64,000 nucleotides of DNA, from positions 7,429,501-7,493,500 of the forward strand of contig NC_081818.1 in assembly GCF_030704535.1 (NCBI RefSeq). Direction: 5' to 3'. This document shows, one piece after another, positions 11,727 to 23,598 of this stretch; within the stretch, counting starts at the first letter, position 1, and every line of letters begins with the position of its first letter. The notes under the pieces were generated by a model. The model did no database searches, was not told the DNA's origin, and saw nothing but the letters and a program-made list of their open reading frames with translations. Source of the stretch: Vitis vinifera. Taxonomy: Eukaryota > Streptophyta > Magnoliopsida > Vitales > Vitaceae. The position numbers and the translations under genes were made by a program.

Positions 11727-14700
11727 TTACACATCAATTTCACCACTCTTCTGGAGTTCATGTGTATAAAAGAATTTTGGTGAAATATGTTTAGTTCTAT
11801 CTCCTTTAATATAACCCCTTGTTATTTGTGCAATGCATGCAACATTATCTTCAAATAATATTGTCGGGTCACCTTTGATAGAGGAGAGTCCACATGATTC
11901 CCGAGTATGCTGGATTATAGATCTTAGCCATATACATTCATAACTTGCTTCATGAATTGCTAGTATTTTTGAATGATTTGATGATGTGGCCACCATTGTT
12001 TGTTTGATAGATCTTTATGAAATAGTAGTACCATTGCAATTAAACACATACCCTGTTTGTGACCTACCTTTATGTGGATATGAAAGATATCCTGCATCTG
12101 CATATCCAAGCAATTGTTGCTTTGATTCCCTTGAGTAAAATAAACCCATATTAGTAGTTCCACGAAGATAATGCAATATATGTTTGATACCATTCCAATG
12201 TCTTCGAGTTGGAGCGGAACTATATCTTGCTAATAAATTGACAGAAAAAGCAATGTCTGGACGTGTACAATTGGCAAGATACATAAGTGCACCAATAACA
12301 CTAAGATATGGTACTTCAGGACCAAGTAACTCTTCATCCTTTTCACAAGGACGAAATGGGTCATTTTTCACATCAAATGATCGGACAACCATTGGAGAAC
12401 TTAAAAGGTGCGCTTTATCCATGTAAAAATGCTTCAAAACTTTCTTAATATATGTTGATTGATGTACTAAGACTCCATTTGGAAAATGCTTGATCTACAG
12501 GCTGAGACAAAATTTTGTTTTTCCAATATCTTTCATCTCAAATTCCTTTTTCAAGTAATTTGTTGTTCTTGTGAGCTCTTCAGGAGTTCCGACAAGATAT
12601 AAGTCATCAACATACATTGCAAATCCGGTTTCTGATTTCTTAATGAAGATGCATGGGCATATAGGGTTATTCACATACCCTTCTTTTAGCAAGTATTCGC
12701 TAAGGCGATTGTACCACATGCGTCTAGATTGCTTTAATTCATACAAAGATCGTTGTAACTTGATTGAGTACATGCTACGAGACTTTGTATTATTTGCTTA
12801 AGGCAATTTAAATCCTTCAAGGATTTTCATGTATATATATCATTATCCATGGATCCGTATAAATATGCTGTAATAACATTCATGAGACGCATATCCAGTC
12901 CTTTTGAGACTGCCAAACTAATTAAGAAACGAAATGTGATTGCGTTCATGACGGGAGAATATGTTTCCTCATAGTCAATACTAGGTCTCTACGAGAAACC
13001 TTGTGCTACTAATCGCGCTTTATATCTTATGATCTCATTATTCTCATTGCGCTTTCGTACAAATACCCATTTGTACGCAACAAGTTTTACATCTTCAGGT
13101 GTTTGGACTATAGGTCCAAAAACTTCTCGTTTTGTTAATGAGTTTAATTCTGCCTGTATAGCTTCTTTCCATTTTGGCCAATCATTTCTATGTCGACATT
13201 CTTCCATATTTCGTGGTTTGGGATCTTCATAATTTCTTATGACTTCAGAGGCCACTTGGAAAGCAAAAATATTGTTAATAACAATATTATTTCGATCCCA
13301 TTTTTCTCCCGTGTGTACATAACTTACTGAGATCTCACAATTTTCAGGTATTTGTACCTCTTCAGGGGTTTCTCGTTCAATATGTGGATCTTTAGGGGTT
13401 TCTTGTTCAATATGTGCCTTTTCAGGGGCTTCTTGTTCAATATGTGCCTCTTTAGGGGCTTTCTGCATTATTTGTGCCTCTTCTAAGGCTATAGATTTAT
13501 CAATTTTAAACTGATCAGTCATTTTGATGGCCTCTTCTAGAGTGCCAAGTTTTTCTTGGGTTCTCTTCTTCCAGGGAGTTACATCCTTTGAGCTGACAGG
13601 TTTACCATGCTTCAGGCGTATCTTAGATTCATTTGTTAACAGTCTTATAGGGACATCAATCCGTGCTGGAGTATTTGTAGCCGGGATATGTGACTTTGTC
13701 ACTTTCTTTGTATCAATGAATGCATTTGGTAATTGATTTGCAAGATTTTGCAAATGAATGATCCTTTGAACTTCTAGTTCACATTGATTTGTATGAGGAT
13801 CAAGATGGGTCATAGTAGATGCCTTCCAACTAATTTCTCGTCGTTCTTCAGGAATCGACTTTTCTCCCCCTAATGACGGGAAAACACTCTCATTAAAATG
13901 ACAATCTGCAAAGCGGGCTGTAAAAATATCGTCTGTGAAAGGTTCAAGATATCTTATGATAGATGGAGAATCAAAACCTACATAAATCCCAAGTCTTTGT
14001 TGGGGACTCATTTTAGTGCATTATGTAGGTGCAATTGGTACATATACTACACAACCAAAGATTCGTAAGTAAGAGATATTTGGTTGTTTTCCAAGCACAA
14101 GTTGTAAAGGGGAGTATTCATGGTAAGTTGTAGGTCGAATACGGACTAAAGTTGTAGCATGCATAATAGCATGTCTCCAGGCGGAAGTAGGTAATTTGGT
14201 TTTCATTAGTAATGGTCGAGCTATTAATTAGAGACGTTTCATGAAGGATTCTGCTAAACCATTTTGGATATGAGTATGAGCAATAGGATGCTCAATATTT
14301 ATCCCTACTGACATGCAATATTCAATGAATGTTTGAGAAGTAAATTCGCCAGCATTATCAAGACGTATTATCTTAATTGGATAATCTGGAAATTGTGTTC
14401 GTAATCCTATTATTTGTGCAAGGAGTCTAGCAAAGGCAACGTTAGGTGTAGAAAGGAGACAAACATGTGACCACCTAGTAGAAGCATCTATTAAGATCAT
14501 AAAATAACGGAATGGTCCACATGGTGGATGGATAGACCCACATATGTCCTCATGTATTCTTTCTAAAAAGACTGGTGACTCAGGTATGACTTTAATAAAA
14601 GATGGTCTGATTATCAATTTACCTTGTGAGCAGGTAGCACATGAGTATTCATTGGGCGAAAGAATCTTCTGGTTCTTTAGTGGATGCCCAAGTGAGTGTT

Positions 14701-15261
14701 CGATTATTTGATGCATCATTGAAGACCTTGGGTGACCTAGTCTGTCATGCCAAAGGACAAAAACTTTTGGTCGTTGAACTTCTGGTTCATGTCAGCATAT
14801 GATTCAATAGGCTTTATAGTTGTATGATACAACCCAGATGAGAAAACCAGGAGTTTTTCCATTATAAGCTTCTAGCCAGATATAATGGAAGTAATGTAAA
14901 GATATTCTACATTATTTTCATTCATAGTTTCAATATGATATCCATTTCTGCGGATATCTTTAAAACTAAGCAAATTTCTTTTGGATTTGCTAGAATATAG
15001 AGCGTCATTTATATGGAATCTAGTTCAATTTGGCAACATTATGTTTGCTTTTCCAAAGCCTTCAACTAAGTTTGTAGTACCAGATATGGTACTTACATTA
15101 GCTTTTATTAATGTCAATTCGAGGAAATATCTTTTATCTCGAAGAATCGTGTGGGTGGTTGCACAGTCTTCGAGACATACATCATCCTCATTCATCTTGA
15201 GACCAAATAACACATAGATTTTAGATATAACTAAAAAAACAAGGCATAATGTAAATAACAA
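11727..15261 (-). pseudogene. Broken copia pol polyprotein of element 1
   Basis: Fragments in order on the minus strand. Protease (15261-15025) has DCATTHTILR in place of the usual DSGATxH-like motif. Integrase (14719-14021) shows three acidic positions, in HEDICGS, RLDNAGEF and NGLAESF. A linker region (to 12989) carries a tandem repeat and is followed by the start of reverse transcriptase (KWVFVRKRNENNEI). Further reverse transcriptase (12773-12495) has the YVDD catalytic motif. Then come the C-terminal part (12437-12015) and RNase H (11996-11727). Stop codons and frame changes separate the pieces, for example near 14010-14020, 12800-12990 and 12440-12495. No complete enzyme remains. Confidence 0.88.
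13350..13490 (-). repeat. 33-bp tandem repeat in the pol linker
   Basis: Four to five imperfect 33-base units code for an 11-residue repeat of the type APKEAHIEQE or TPKDPHIERE. They lie between integrase and reverse transcriptase of copia element 1. The unit length is a multiple of three, so copy number could change without breaking the frame. Confidence 0.75.
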
Positions 15262-15320
15262 AAGAAAATCAAATGTAAATATAAGACATAATAATATATT
15301 ATTTCATATATAAAGTAACA

Positions 15321-15662
15321 TCAGTCAATGTTAATTTTCTTATCATTTATCAAATGGTTTGTTTTTTCATTGGGACCTCCAAATAAATTAATATCATAGT
15401 AGGTTAGGTCCAATCCATCACCATCGATAAAGTTCATCTCTATCTCTTTTCCTTTTGCTTTTATTGATGCTTGGTAAAAGTCGACCAAATGTTTGGGCAT
15501 ACAACAGGTATGTGACCAATGCCCCTTAATACCACATCTATAACAATTATTCTCATGGTTCTTAGGAGGTTTATCTTGTAAACGCTTCCCATTTTCTTGT
15601 TTTGCCTCAGTATTGTTCCATTTCGTATTGTTCCACTTATGGTGGTGCAATGAGACTTTCAT
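15321..15662 (-). pseudogene. Gag zinc-knuckle fragment of copia element 1
   Basis: The frame contains CYRCGIKGHWSHTC, a C-x2-C-x4-H-x4-C nucleic-acid-binding knuckle typical of retrotransposon Gag, followed by MPKHLVDFYQASIKAKGKE. The upstream part of gag, toward 16260, is out of frame and is interrupted by a T run at about 15828-15847. Confidence 0.8.
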
Positions 15663-16274
15663 TTTCTAAGAATTATTATTATAAGAACCATGGTATCGAG
15701 GATTTCTTCCACGACCATAACCACGTTCTCATCCACGTTCACGAGTTTGGAATGATATTGTATTCACTTCAGGGAACGATTCAAATCTAGTTGGATGAGA
15801 CTAGTGATTTTTCATCAAAAACCTTTTTTTTTTTTTTTTTTTTTTTTAAACCTTCATGGAGATGATGACGAAAGAAAATCAATGTTTTTGTGTGATCCTG
15901 TAGGGATGCTTGATTTCCTTCTTTGATCATAGCTCCAAGATTATTGCATCAAGATGTATTTCAACATCAAGGATCCAAGATAGAGAGTTTTTTCTCGAAA
16001 TGTCCAGTGCCACAAATTTGAGTTTTGTGAGATTCGACATTGTCAAATAATTTCAAATATATGACAAAACAATATTATTAGAATCAATTATAATAACTTG
16101 ATAGCATTGTTATAACTTTGATTATAAACAAAATCAAATAATTTGTTTATAACTTTTAAGAATATGTAACAAAACAAATCAACAATAATATAAATATGTA
16201 AAATTTTATTTTATATAAATAACTTCAAGTTTAAGATACGAGAATTACCTTTAGAGCAATTCGTGCTGATAACG

Positions 16275-16609
16275 TGTTGTAAAACAAAGACAAATACAAT
16301 GCAAATCAAAGTAGTAAAGATGAAATATATCTTACTTTGCTATATAATGGGGAAGAAGAAATCAAAGAAGAGAGTTGAGAAAGTTGAGAAAATGAAAAAC
16401 AGAGAGAATGAGAGGAAGAGAATTTCTTTTCTCAGGATGGGAAGCCCTTTTATAGGCTTTCTAAATGGCTTCCATTAATATCCCCATTAATGAATATTAA
16501 TGAAACTCATAAATAACATTAATGACTTCCATTAATAAGTATTAATGGAAGTCATAAATAATACTTAATTAACATTAATGTGGTGACATTCATTCCTACA
16601 ATTATAACA
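16275..16609 (-). repeat. 5' LTR of copia element 1
   Basis: Direct copy of the LTR at 11086-11383, with the same TGTTGTAAAAC start and ATTATAACA end. It is longer because of an internal duplication of an ATTAATG-rich segment at about 16480-16545. The differences between the LTRs suggest an old insertion. Confidence 0.93.
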
Positions 16610-16614
16610 AAAAA

Positions 16615-17056
16615 TAAATAATTTTAAAAATGACATAAGTCTTAAAACAATTTGCATTAAAGGCTTAAGTAAAAAGAAACAAAATTATACTTAATAATAT
16701 TAAATGTGACCAATTTACTTAATAATATATTAATATCAAAGGAACAAGGTTAGGAAAAACAAACCAACCCTATCTAAATCTTAGACACCCAGCGGAAGTG
16801 GAGGTCGTCTCTTGTTCTCTGGACTTAGTTCTTGTATACGCTCTTATCAGGTAATTTCATTTTATTTTCTTTTTCATTTTCCCATTTTTTTTCTTTTTCC
16901 TCTGAGTTGCTTCCTTGCTGTGAAATTTTTTTTCTGACCTTGTTAATCTACTATGGATGATAGAGGGTATGGAATTCTTCTTAAAGATGCAAGGAGAATA
17001 GGTCTGGAATGCAATTTCGTTTAGACATTAAAACAAGCTTTTCCATTCCTACAGGC
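16615..17056. other. Spacer between copia fragments
   Basis: No gene could be supported. A GT donor-like junction at about 16852 follows a GC-richer stretch. A 23-codon open frame at 16953 (MDDRGYGILLKDAR) is too short and unsupported to call. Confidence 0.3.
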
Positions 17057-17640
17057 TCAAAGTTTCAGTATCTTGTCCTCCATTCTTAGAAGCCTTAGAT
17101 ATGGTTTCCCGAGGCTTCTAATCATCAAGTAGGGACATCTCATAGGTCTAAAGCGAACATACAAGTCATCAAACCTCATAGAGTCGATGCTCTTGCTTTC
17201 CTCTATGATCGTAACCTTGGGTCTAAATCTCTCAGGGAGAGGTCTTAGAAATTTTTTTACAGTCTTGGACTCAGGTATTATCTCCACAAGGTTAATACAA
17301 GGGTTCAATATATCACTAAGCTCAAAATGGAATGCAGAGAAAGTTTAATCCTCTTGCATCCTAATGCTCTCAAATTTGGAGGTCAGCATTTGGATTTTAG
17401 ACAACCTCACAGGTGAAGTGCCTTCATGGGTTACTTCAAGGATGTCCCAAGCTTCCTTAACGTGTTTACATGTGGCTATCCTATGAAATTTGTCAGGACT
17501 AACCCCATTAAAAATGTTGTAAGGGACCCAAGCATTTGCCTCACTTCCCTCATTGTTTAATTTGTCTCATTCTTGTTTGGACTTAAGTTCTCCTATTGAT
17601 CTTCCGATTTTATTCAATTTTAATGGCGACCCCATCTCAT
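17057..17640 (-). pseudogene. Copia gag (UBN2-like) fragment
   Basis: Minus-strand translation gives EAWDILEVTHEGTSPVRLSK near 17400 and then KKFLRPLPERFRPKVTIIEE and SKSIDSMRFDDL. These are hallmarks of plant copia Gag (UBN2-type). The frame is broken several times and no LTR of its own was found. The matching zinc-knuckle part lies just to the right but on the opposite strand. Confidence 0.75.
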
Positions 17641-17815
17641 TAGGAAACAAGACTCAAAGAAAGGAAAAAGAATTGAAAATTCATTTAAGGAAAAGGATTG
17701 GGGTAATTTAAAGGGAAAAACGGTTGAATGCTATAATTGTGGTGGGTTAGGACATGTGTCTTCAGATTGTCCTAGTCGCACAGATATTAAAAAATCTATG
17801 CAGGCTACCTAGAGT
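17641..17815 (+). pseudogene. Copia gag zinc-knuckle fragment, opposite strand to its neighbour
   Basis: Plus-strand translation gives ECYNCGGLGHVSSDCPS, a C-x2-C-x4-H-x4-C knuckle, then DIKKSMQAT and a stop where tryptophan is usual in this family (established family pattern, from memory). The segment would normally follow the Gag block at 17057-17640 on the same strand, so one of the two pieces has been inverted or they come from two insertions. Confidence 0.7.
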
Positions 17816-19330
17816 TCCTAAAGACAACAGGTATTTCCCATACTAGATCTTAAACTTTCACATGATATCAAGTTTTGATGAAGCAACCTGTATAAGAGCT
17901 AGATTCAAAAAAGTTAAAGTGGGAGAGTCATATTCAGCAAAGAGGTTTACATGGATCTTAAAGTAGTTATTGACTCAAGGTGTCATATGCTATGCATTAA
18001 AATGAAAGTTGTATACTACTTATCAAAAAAAAAATGAAAGTTGTATACCATTTTTATATCAAGAGAAGATCAGCCTATAAAGTCTGTGTGGCTGGGTGGT
18101 TGTCGAAAATTTTAGTCAAGGGATCTTTTGCAAAACTTATTGCAAAGCTTGAAATCCCTCTAATGATGAACTCCCTCACAAATTGGTTATATTTCTTGCA
18201 GCATTGTTATACTTGCTGGATGAAAGAATCCATTAAAATGATTAATGGAATGTTCTGTCAACTGTCATAAAAAGCTGTTATGCTTGATACAGAGAGAGAA
18301 AAAAAGGCACTACTCTGATTGCCCTTGTTTCCTTTATGACTTTAACTTATGAACATCTTGTTAGTATTATTTCTTAAGATAGAAAAATATTAATCCTGAG
18401 AATGTTACAGCAATATCTTAACATAGTTAGATATATGACTCCCAGTAATTGATCTCAAGATGAATGCATGATGTTTGTGAAATGCTTAAGTGTTAGAGCA
18501 ATCATAGTTGGGACTTTAAGGTGAAATATTTGGTTGTTGAAAGAAAATATAGGCATGGAAATGCATCATAGGAATAGGGAATGGCATGGGAATATATAGT
18601 CTAAGGATGGCCTTGGATGTGAGATTGTTTCTATTACATATGGAAGTTGATACAGGACAACAATGAAAATGATTGTTGGTTTAAATTTTTTTAAGATGGG
18701 TGGAATCTAATGACCTGAGATGAGAAATGGGCCATTATTGTGAAAGAAGTCAGTACAGTTCCTATCTTGTAGGTTGTGTGGCAGGCTAACTACTCTTTCT
18801 GTTGTGTCTAAATTCTAATATTGTACTAGTGTCTTATTTAGTCTTTTGCTTGGTTGCAGAGCAGTGTTGTGAGACTTTGTCAGTGAAAGTCGGTAGCTTG
18901 AAACTCCCTTAGACTTATGTAACCAGGGTAGAGAGGGAAAGCAAGAACAGGAGTGGGAGTAAGAGTCCAAGAACACTGTTTTTTAAATTGCCTTGGTTTT
19001 CAGAGTGCTTATAAAATCTTTGATGCCTGCTATATGTAATTGCTTTAGGTAAAGAAGCTCCATTTTCTTAATTTCGTTGACGTAATTTGGGGGTTCATGA
19101 TTGTCATGATTTCTTTTGGAATGTAGGTTCAGATCTCCATTAGTTAATTAAAGGTTTTTTTTCCTTTCTTATAACCTACCCTCATCTATCTTGAACATGT
19201 AATTGGGAAGTGTTTAGATGTAAGTGAATTGGATAAGATTAAACAAGTACAGTTGCACTCAATCATTCCTGTTTGGGACGACTTTAGTGCATCAGTTCGA
19301 GAATCTGCGACTGTGATCATGGATCCAGAT
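17816..19330. other. Spacer with no recognised gene
   Basis: Contains a short open frame at 18034-18270 with no recognisable motif and a tail-only LINE insertion at 18017-18030. Nothing else is supported. Confidence 0.35.
18017..18030 (+). mobile_element. Tail-only LINE insertion (14 bp) with target duplication
   Basis: The sequence TACTTATCAAAAAA is flanked on both sides by AAAATGAAAGTTGTATAC (17999-18016 and 18031-18048). TTATCAAAAA is the 3' end seen in the LINE that ends at about 47107. This is best read as an extremely 5'-truncated LINE insertion in which only the end and poly(A) were copied. The A-rich border makes the duplication length uncertain by a few bases. Confidence 0.7.
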
Positions 19331-20415
19331 CAAGCCAACTGACATATTGTATTTGCCATTGCCCGATACTCTGCCTCTGCCTCTGCCTCTGCACTAGAAT
19401 GCGCTGCAACTGATTGTATTTTGCTCCTCTAGGTTATGATATTACCTCAAAAAGGAAAAAAAAAAAAAAAATGCAATAGCCAATTGTTGATTTTCTATCA
19501 TGGGGAGATCCTGCCTTATCAGACTCAGGGTATCCTTCAATACATAGATGTCCTGAGGATTGATAGAGAAGACCACGACCAGGAGTTCCTTTGAGATATT
19601 TCAAAATTGGTATGATTGCATGCAAGTGAGAAACCCGTTGAGTGTCATAAATCAGCAAAAGGAGACATTTTTTACACGAGTTGGCAAAAGGGTCAGTCTA
19701 GATTTGCTGCCATAGGTACAATAACTTGTATTGAGTTCCATTTAGCCATAGAAGAAAAAGTCTCAATACAGTTAAGGCTGTATGCCTGAGTGACTCCTTT
19801 GGCCACCAAACAAGCCTTCAATCTATCAACAATACCATTAGGATTATCCTTTATGGTAAAGACCTAATGACAACCAACTATTCCCACATGCCCTTTAATA
19901 ATATTGTTGAACTAATCTATCACCTTGCTGGCAGGAAAAGAAATTTTGATAGAGTTCATAAATAAGAGAGACATTTTTGACAGATATTTCAGCTAATGTA
20001 TTCCAAATATCTTTAGCAGAATTGAGACGAGACATTATTAAATACCTCTAGTTCCATACTATTCCAAAGCTAAGTCAGAATTTGTGCTTTAGCTTCTTCC
20101 CTAGTATCAACTAACTTTGCTAGAAATTTTACCACATGCCTTGAAGAAAACTTCTACTACCCTAGACCATAGGAGATAAGTCCACTTAATTTGACACTAA
20201 TCACAGAGCCATAGAAAACCGAGTCTTTGGTTGGCATATGTTCACCCATGATGTATGAGAAACAATTCAAGTACCAAGATCCAAGTGAGACTTCGAAAAG
20301 AAGAAAAAAGAAATTTGCATTAAGGTAGGGAGGTTTTAAGATGAAAGTGGACAGCTAGGCATCAAGGAGAGATGGTGATGTTAGGATAACTGTGCTTTGA
20401 TACCTTGTTGAAAAG
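19330..20415 (-). pseudogene. Internally deleted copia element
   Basis: Minus-strand translation shows three pieces in order. Gag-like: TKDSVFYGSVISVKLSG and NSAKDIWNTLAEISVKNVSL (about 20240-19920). Reverse transcriptase start: RLKACLVAKGVTQAYSLN (about 19890-19740). RNase H region: HAIIPILKYLKGTPGRGLLY, ESDKAGSPHDRKSTIGYC and AHSSAEAEAEAEYRAMAN (19658-19340). Protease, integrase and most of reverse transcriptase are missing. The complement of a tRNA primer site (GGTATCAAAGC) lies at about 20398-20409. The 5' LTR probably begins at about 20411, but no matching 3' LTR was found. Confidence 0.7.
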
Positions 20416-23400
20416 AACAGAATTTATTTCATTTTCTGTAGAGTCTGAATGAAGCTACAAGGGTATTTATTAGCCTATAACAGTAAAAGAAAATGAAATA
20501 AATAAAAAATATTACCAAAATTTCTCCTGCAATCTTTCCAAAAATCTTTCCTATGATTTCTCATATAATCTCTCCTATAACCGTTTCTATAATCTTGACA
20601 GGAGATAAACAGTGTACTGGATAGTTCCATGGTTGCAATATTGGCACTGCACGTAGAAGTAAAGGAAGTTATATACTTGAGACTATGGCTGACATGGGGC
20701 ATAGAGTAGGTTATAAATTATATGTACTGATATATTTGTCTTGTAGATTTGATGGAGGATCAAATGCATTGAATGAGGATCAATGCCTTATGAAACGACA
20801 TGAAACACTGGTGATGAAACTTGTAATAGTTTGCATGAAAGACATGCCGAAGACTTTCACCTGCACACCCTCTTTGAGATCTAGTTTTGAACACCCTCTA
20901 AGGTATATATTCCAAAGGGAATCCAGCTCCTGTTAAAAAGGAGCTCATGAGTGGCTGATGAGGAAACACGGAATTGATTCTTTCTTTATCTATGGTCTCA
21001 CCTAGCACCATTCTCTCATCCTTTCAATAGTGTAGCTCAGAACAATAAGCGAGTATGTTGAATGGCTTGCTTGTTTCAAATCCATCCTTGTGACCTTGAA
21101 CCTCACAACTTTTCCTTGCTTGAAATGTTTTTTCTTTTCATTATCACTACCTGGTTTTATGGTAGAATCTGTCAAGCAATGAAGTCACAGCACTGTTCTT
21201 TTTGGTTCATTGATATGCAGCTCTGAGGCTCTATCTTTGTTCTTGGATGGGGGTTGGATCATGATAAAGAAGGTATAATGCTTTTATAATTCTCAGGCAG
21301 ACAGTCATTTACTTGCAGAGTAGATAGGATGATCAAGTGGATAGGTCCAGCTGCATAGATTTGTGCATTAGCATGAACATGAACTTAATTCCAAAACCAG
21401 TAAATATAGGATACTCATCTGCATTCGTAAAACCAGATATATATTTAAGTCGTCTACTGTTTGGGCCTGTAAATCCACCACAACATAGAGATTGTTTAGT
21501 GTTTTACATTTTATCCTCTATTTTCTATAGTGATCATTGGATCATGAAGATCTGCCACTACAATCTTCTGGCAACATCCATTACATTATTTCCTTTTTGC
21601 AATCTTCATAGAGTAACAGGGTTTTCCTTGTACAATGGAGTATTTGACAACAAGTTCAATCAAGAATTCAGTAGATGTTCTTCTGTCCACACCAAGGGGC
21701 AACACATTTGGATTCCCGTTTATATGTACCTTGAGTCATGTTGATATACATCATCAGAAAATTTGGGAATTCATTAGCGGCTTAGATGTCTTGAAAATAT
21801 TGACTCTTAAAGGACACAATATTGAAGACAAACTCTTCGTGGCATTGATAATATCAAGTAGTGCATCTCCTCTTGACTGCATCCTGCTATTTAGCTCTCC
21901 CTTTGTCATGGCTTCTCACACTCAAACCTTGGAGTCTCTAAAACTGAAAGGCCTTCACTTGCTTGTGGTTGATTTTAGTCAAATTTTCACATTTTGGGTC
22001 TTATAGGAGCATGCAGGATGGGTACTGCCTTCAGTTTACAGAAGTTACACAGTTAGGGACCCTCTAAGATCTATTAACAGAGTGTGGGTATGGATCAGAT
22101 ATGTAAACCAATGTATAAATCCTTCAAAAGCCCCTTTTTGCTTACAACAAAGGAATGAAAAGAAGAAAGTGATGGCAGAAGTGAAGTGAGCCATTATTTA
22201 ATGGTTGTAGACATCCTCTCCCACCACTAATAAATAAGTTATAGACATACTAACTAGTGTCCTCACTGAGGGGCCAGCCTAAAAAATGTTGCATGATTAG
22301 ATGAAATATCTATACCTGTAAGAGTGCACACATTACCCATCATGGAAATTGTTGATCCCTGGAGCTGCTTCTGTTGAACTTGTATAACCCTAGGGACTAG
22401 AACTGTGTATTTAGGTACCATTTTCTGAAGTACATGACAGGTGTTAAAAATTAATTTGAACCTTTCTCCCTCACTTGACCCTTTTAGCCTTCAACTTGGT
22501 TAATCCTCACATATCAAGGTGGATTCAAAAGGCCATATTTTCTCCAACTTCCTCTTCACTAGGGCTTTGTTTGGTTGTCATAAACTGCAAGTGAATGGTA
22601 AAGGGATGGAAAGAGAAAAGAAAGGAAAAAACAAAGAAAGAAAATATAAAGCACCAAATTGAGCCCTCTATTCTTTTGCCCTGTTCTTTCCCTTACTTCC
22701 CACATTTTTCTCCTAATCGCCTTCCTATTTTCCATCACAATCAAACAGCATGAATTGGTTGTGCCCTTCCATTTTTGTTTTACCTAGTTGTTTCTGAGAT
22801 CCAAATAGAGCCCATATCCTACCGTGTTTCTGAAGCCTTGGAAGATGTACTGAATTGGTGTTAGTGTGGATCTAGACCCTCTAGTAGGATTTTGGTTTGG
22901 TGGTAGGGTGCACATCTGCTGGGACTTTGTTTCATGGCTATACATGGAAATCTGTTTGTTCAATATATTGAAGATGGATAATCTTTTAACTACTTTACAA
23001 TTTTTGTTTCTTTTTCTCATTTTGTTCAATTATTATGTGCACCTGTTTGTAGGATTTTTTGGGAAATAATTCACCACATTTGCTTTATGTTGTTATTCTG
23101 GAAAATCTCCCAAAGAATTTTCAACTAGCTCTCATTTCATTTGGACTAGTTTCACATGCTGCAGTACAAGAAATTGAACATTTCTATGTGCCTGGATACA
23201 TCACATCGTATACGAGAAAATATGATTGCCTTTTTTATATTGACAGTGGGTTCCATGATTTGCCAGAAGAACAAAGAGGTCATTCTAAATTAGGTTTAGA
23301 TCTAAGTTACACCCAACTGATATGTTTTGTCCTTCCATGTTGGTAGAACTACTTTCAGAAGTATTGCAAGTATAGGGTACTTCTGAACATGGATTTTCTT

Positions 23401-23537
23401 GTTGAACTTGCATGTATTTGCAGCCGGATTTTTGTATATACCTGTCACTTGTTCCGTTATTTAAATCTAATTATCTCATCTGATTGTTGCTGTATGCTTC
23501 TGTTCATGATAGAAGTGCTGACTTACTTCATTGACAG
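20416..23537. other. Spacer; no gene that can be firmly supported
   Basis: Several open frames of 60-135 codons occur (for example 21337-21744, 21635-22006 and 23059-23346). The frame at 21635 contains LKILTLKG and TLESLKLKGLHL, faintly like leucine-rich repeats of F-box proteins, but splice structure and conserved motifs are lacking. Around 22560-22752 the ends GGGCTTTGTTTGGTTGTCAT and, in complement, CATGCTGTTTGATTGTGATG suggest a small hAT-like MITE. Confidence 0.3.
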
Positions 23538-23598
23538 CTTGTTGGCCAGTATATGTTCAAGTGAAAACTACGCATCTGAAGGATTAGAATCCTCTGAA

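Larger units (their letters stand above)
11086..16609 (-). mobile_element. Ty1-copia LTR retrotransposon 1, decayed
   Basis: Two LTRs in direct orientation, each TG...CA, enclose gag and pol remnants read on the minus strand. AAAAA flanks both sides (11081-11085 and 16610-16614), a possible 5-bp target duplication but low in complexity. A purine tract, the complement of CTCCCCCTT, sits just inside the 3' LTR at about 11384-11392. A TTATCAGCACGA primer-site-like stretch sits just inside the 5' LTR at about 16261-16272. Domain order is gag zinc knuckle, protease, integrase, reverse transcriptase and RNase H, which is the copia order. Stops and frameshifts break every domain, so it cannot move on its own. 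Confidence 0.93.

Noticed and set aside
18034-18270. 78-codon open frame
   Set aside because: It begins inside the target duplication of a LINE tail and has no family features.
21337-22006. Two overlapping open frames with faint leucine-rich patterns
   Set aside because: The LxxLxL-like spacing is weak, no F-box was seen and the frames overlap each other, so a gene is not supported.
23059-23346. 95-codon open frame upstream of the CENP-V/GFA gene
   Set aside because: No recognisable motif and no splice structure linking it to the gene. Length is compatible with chance.
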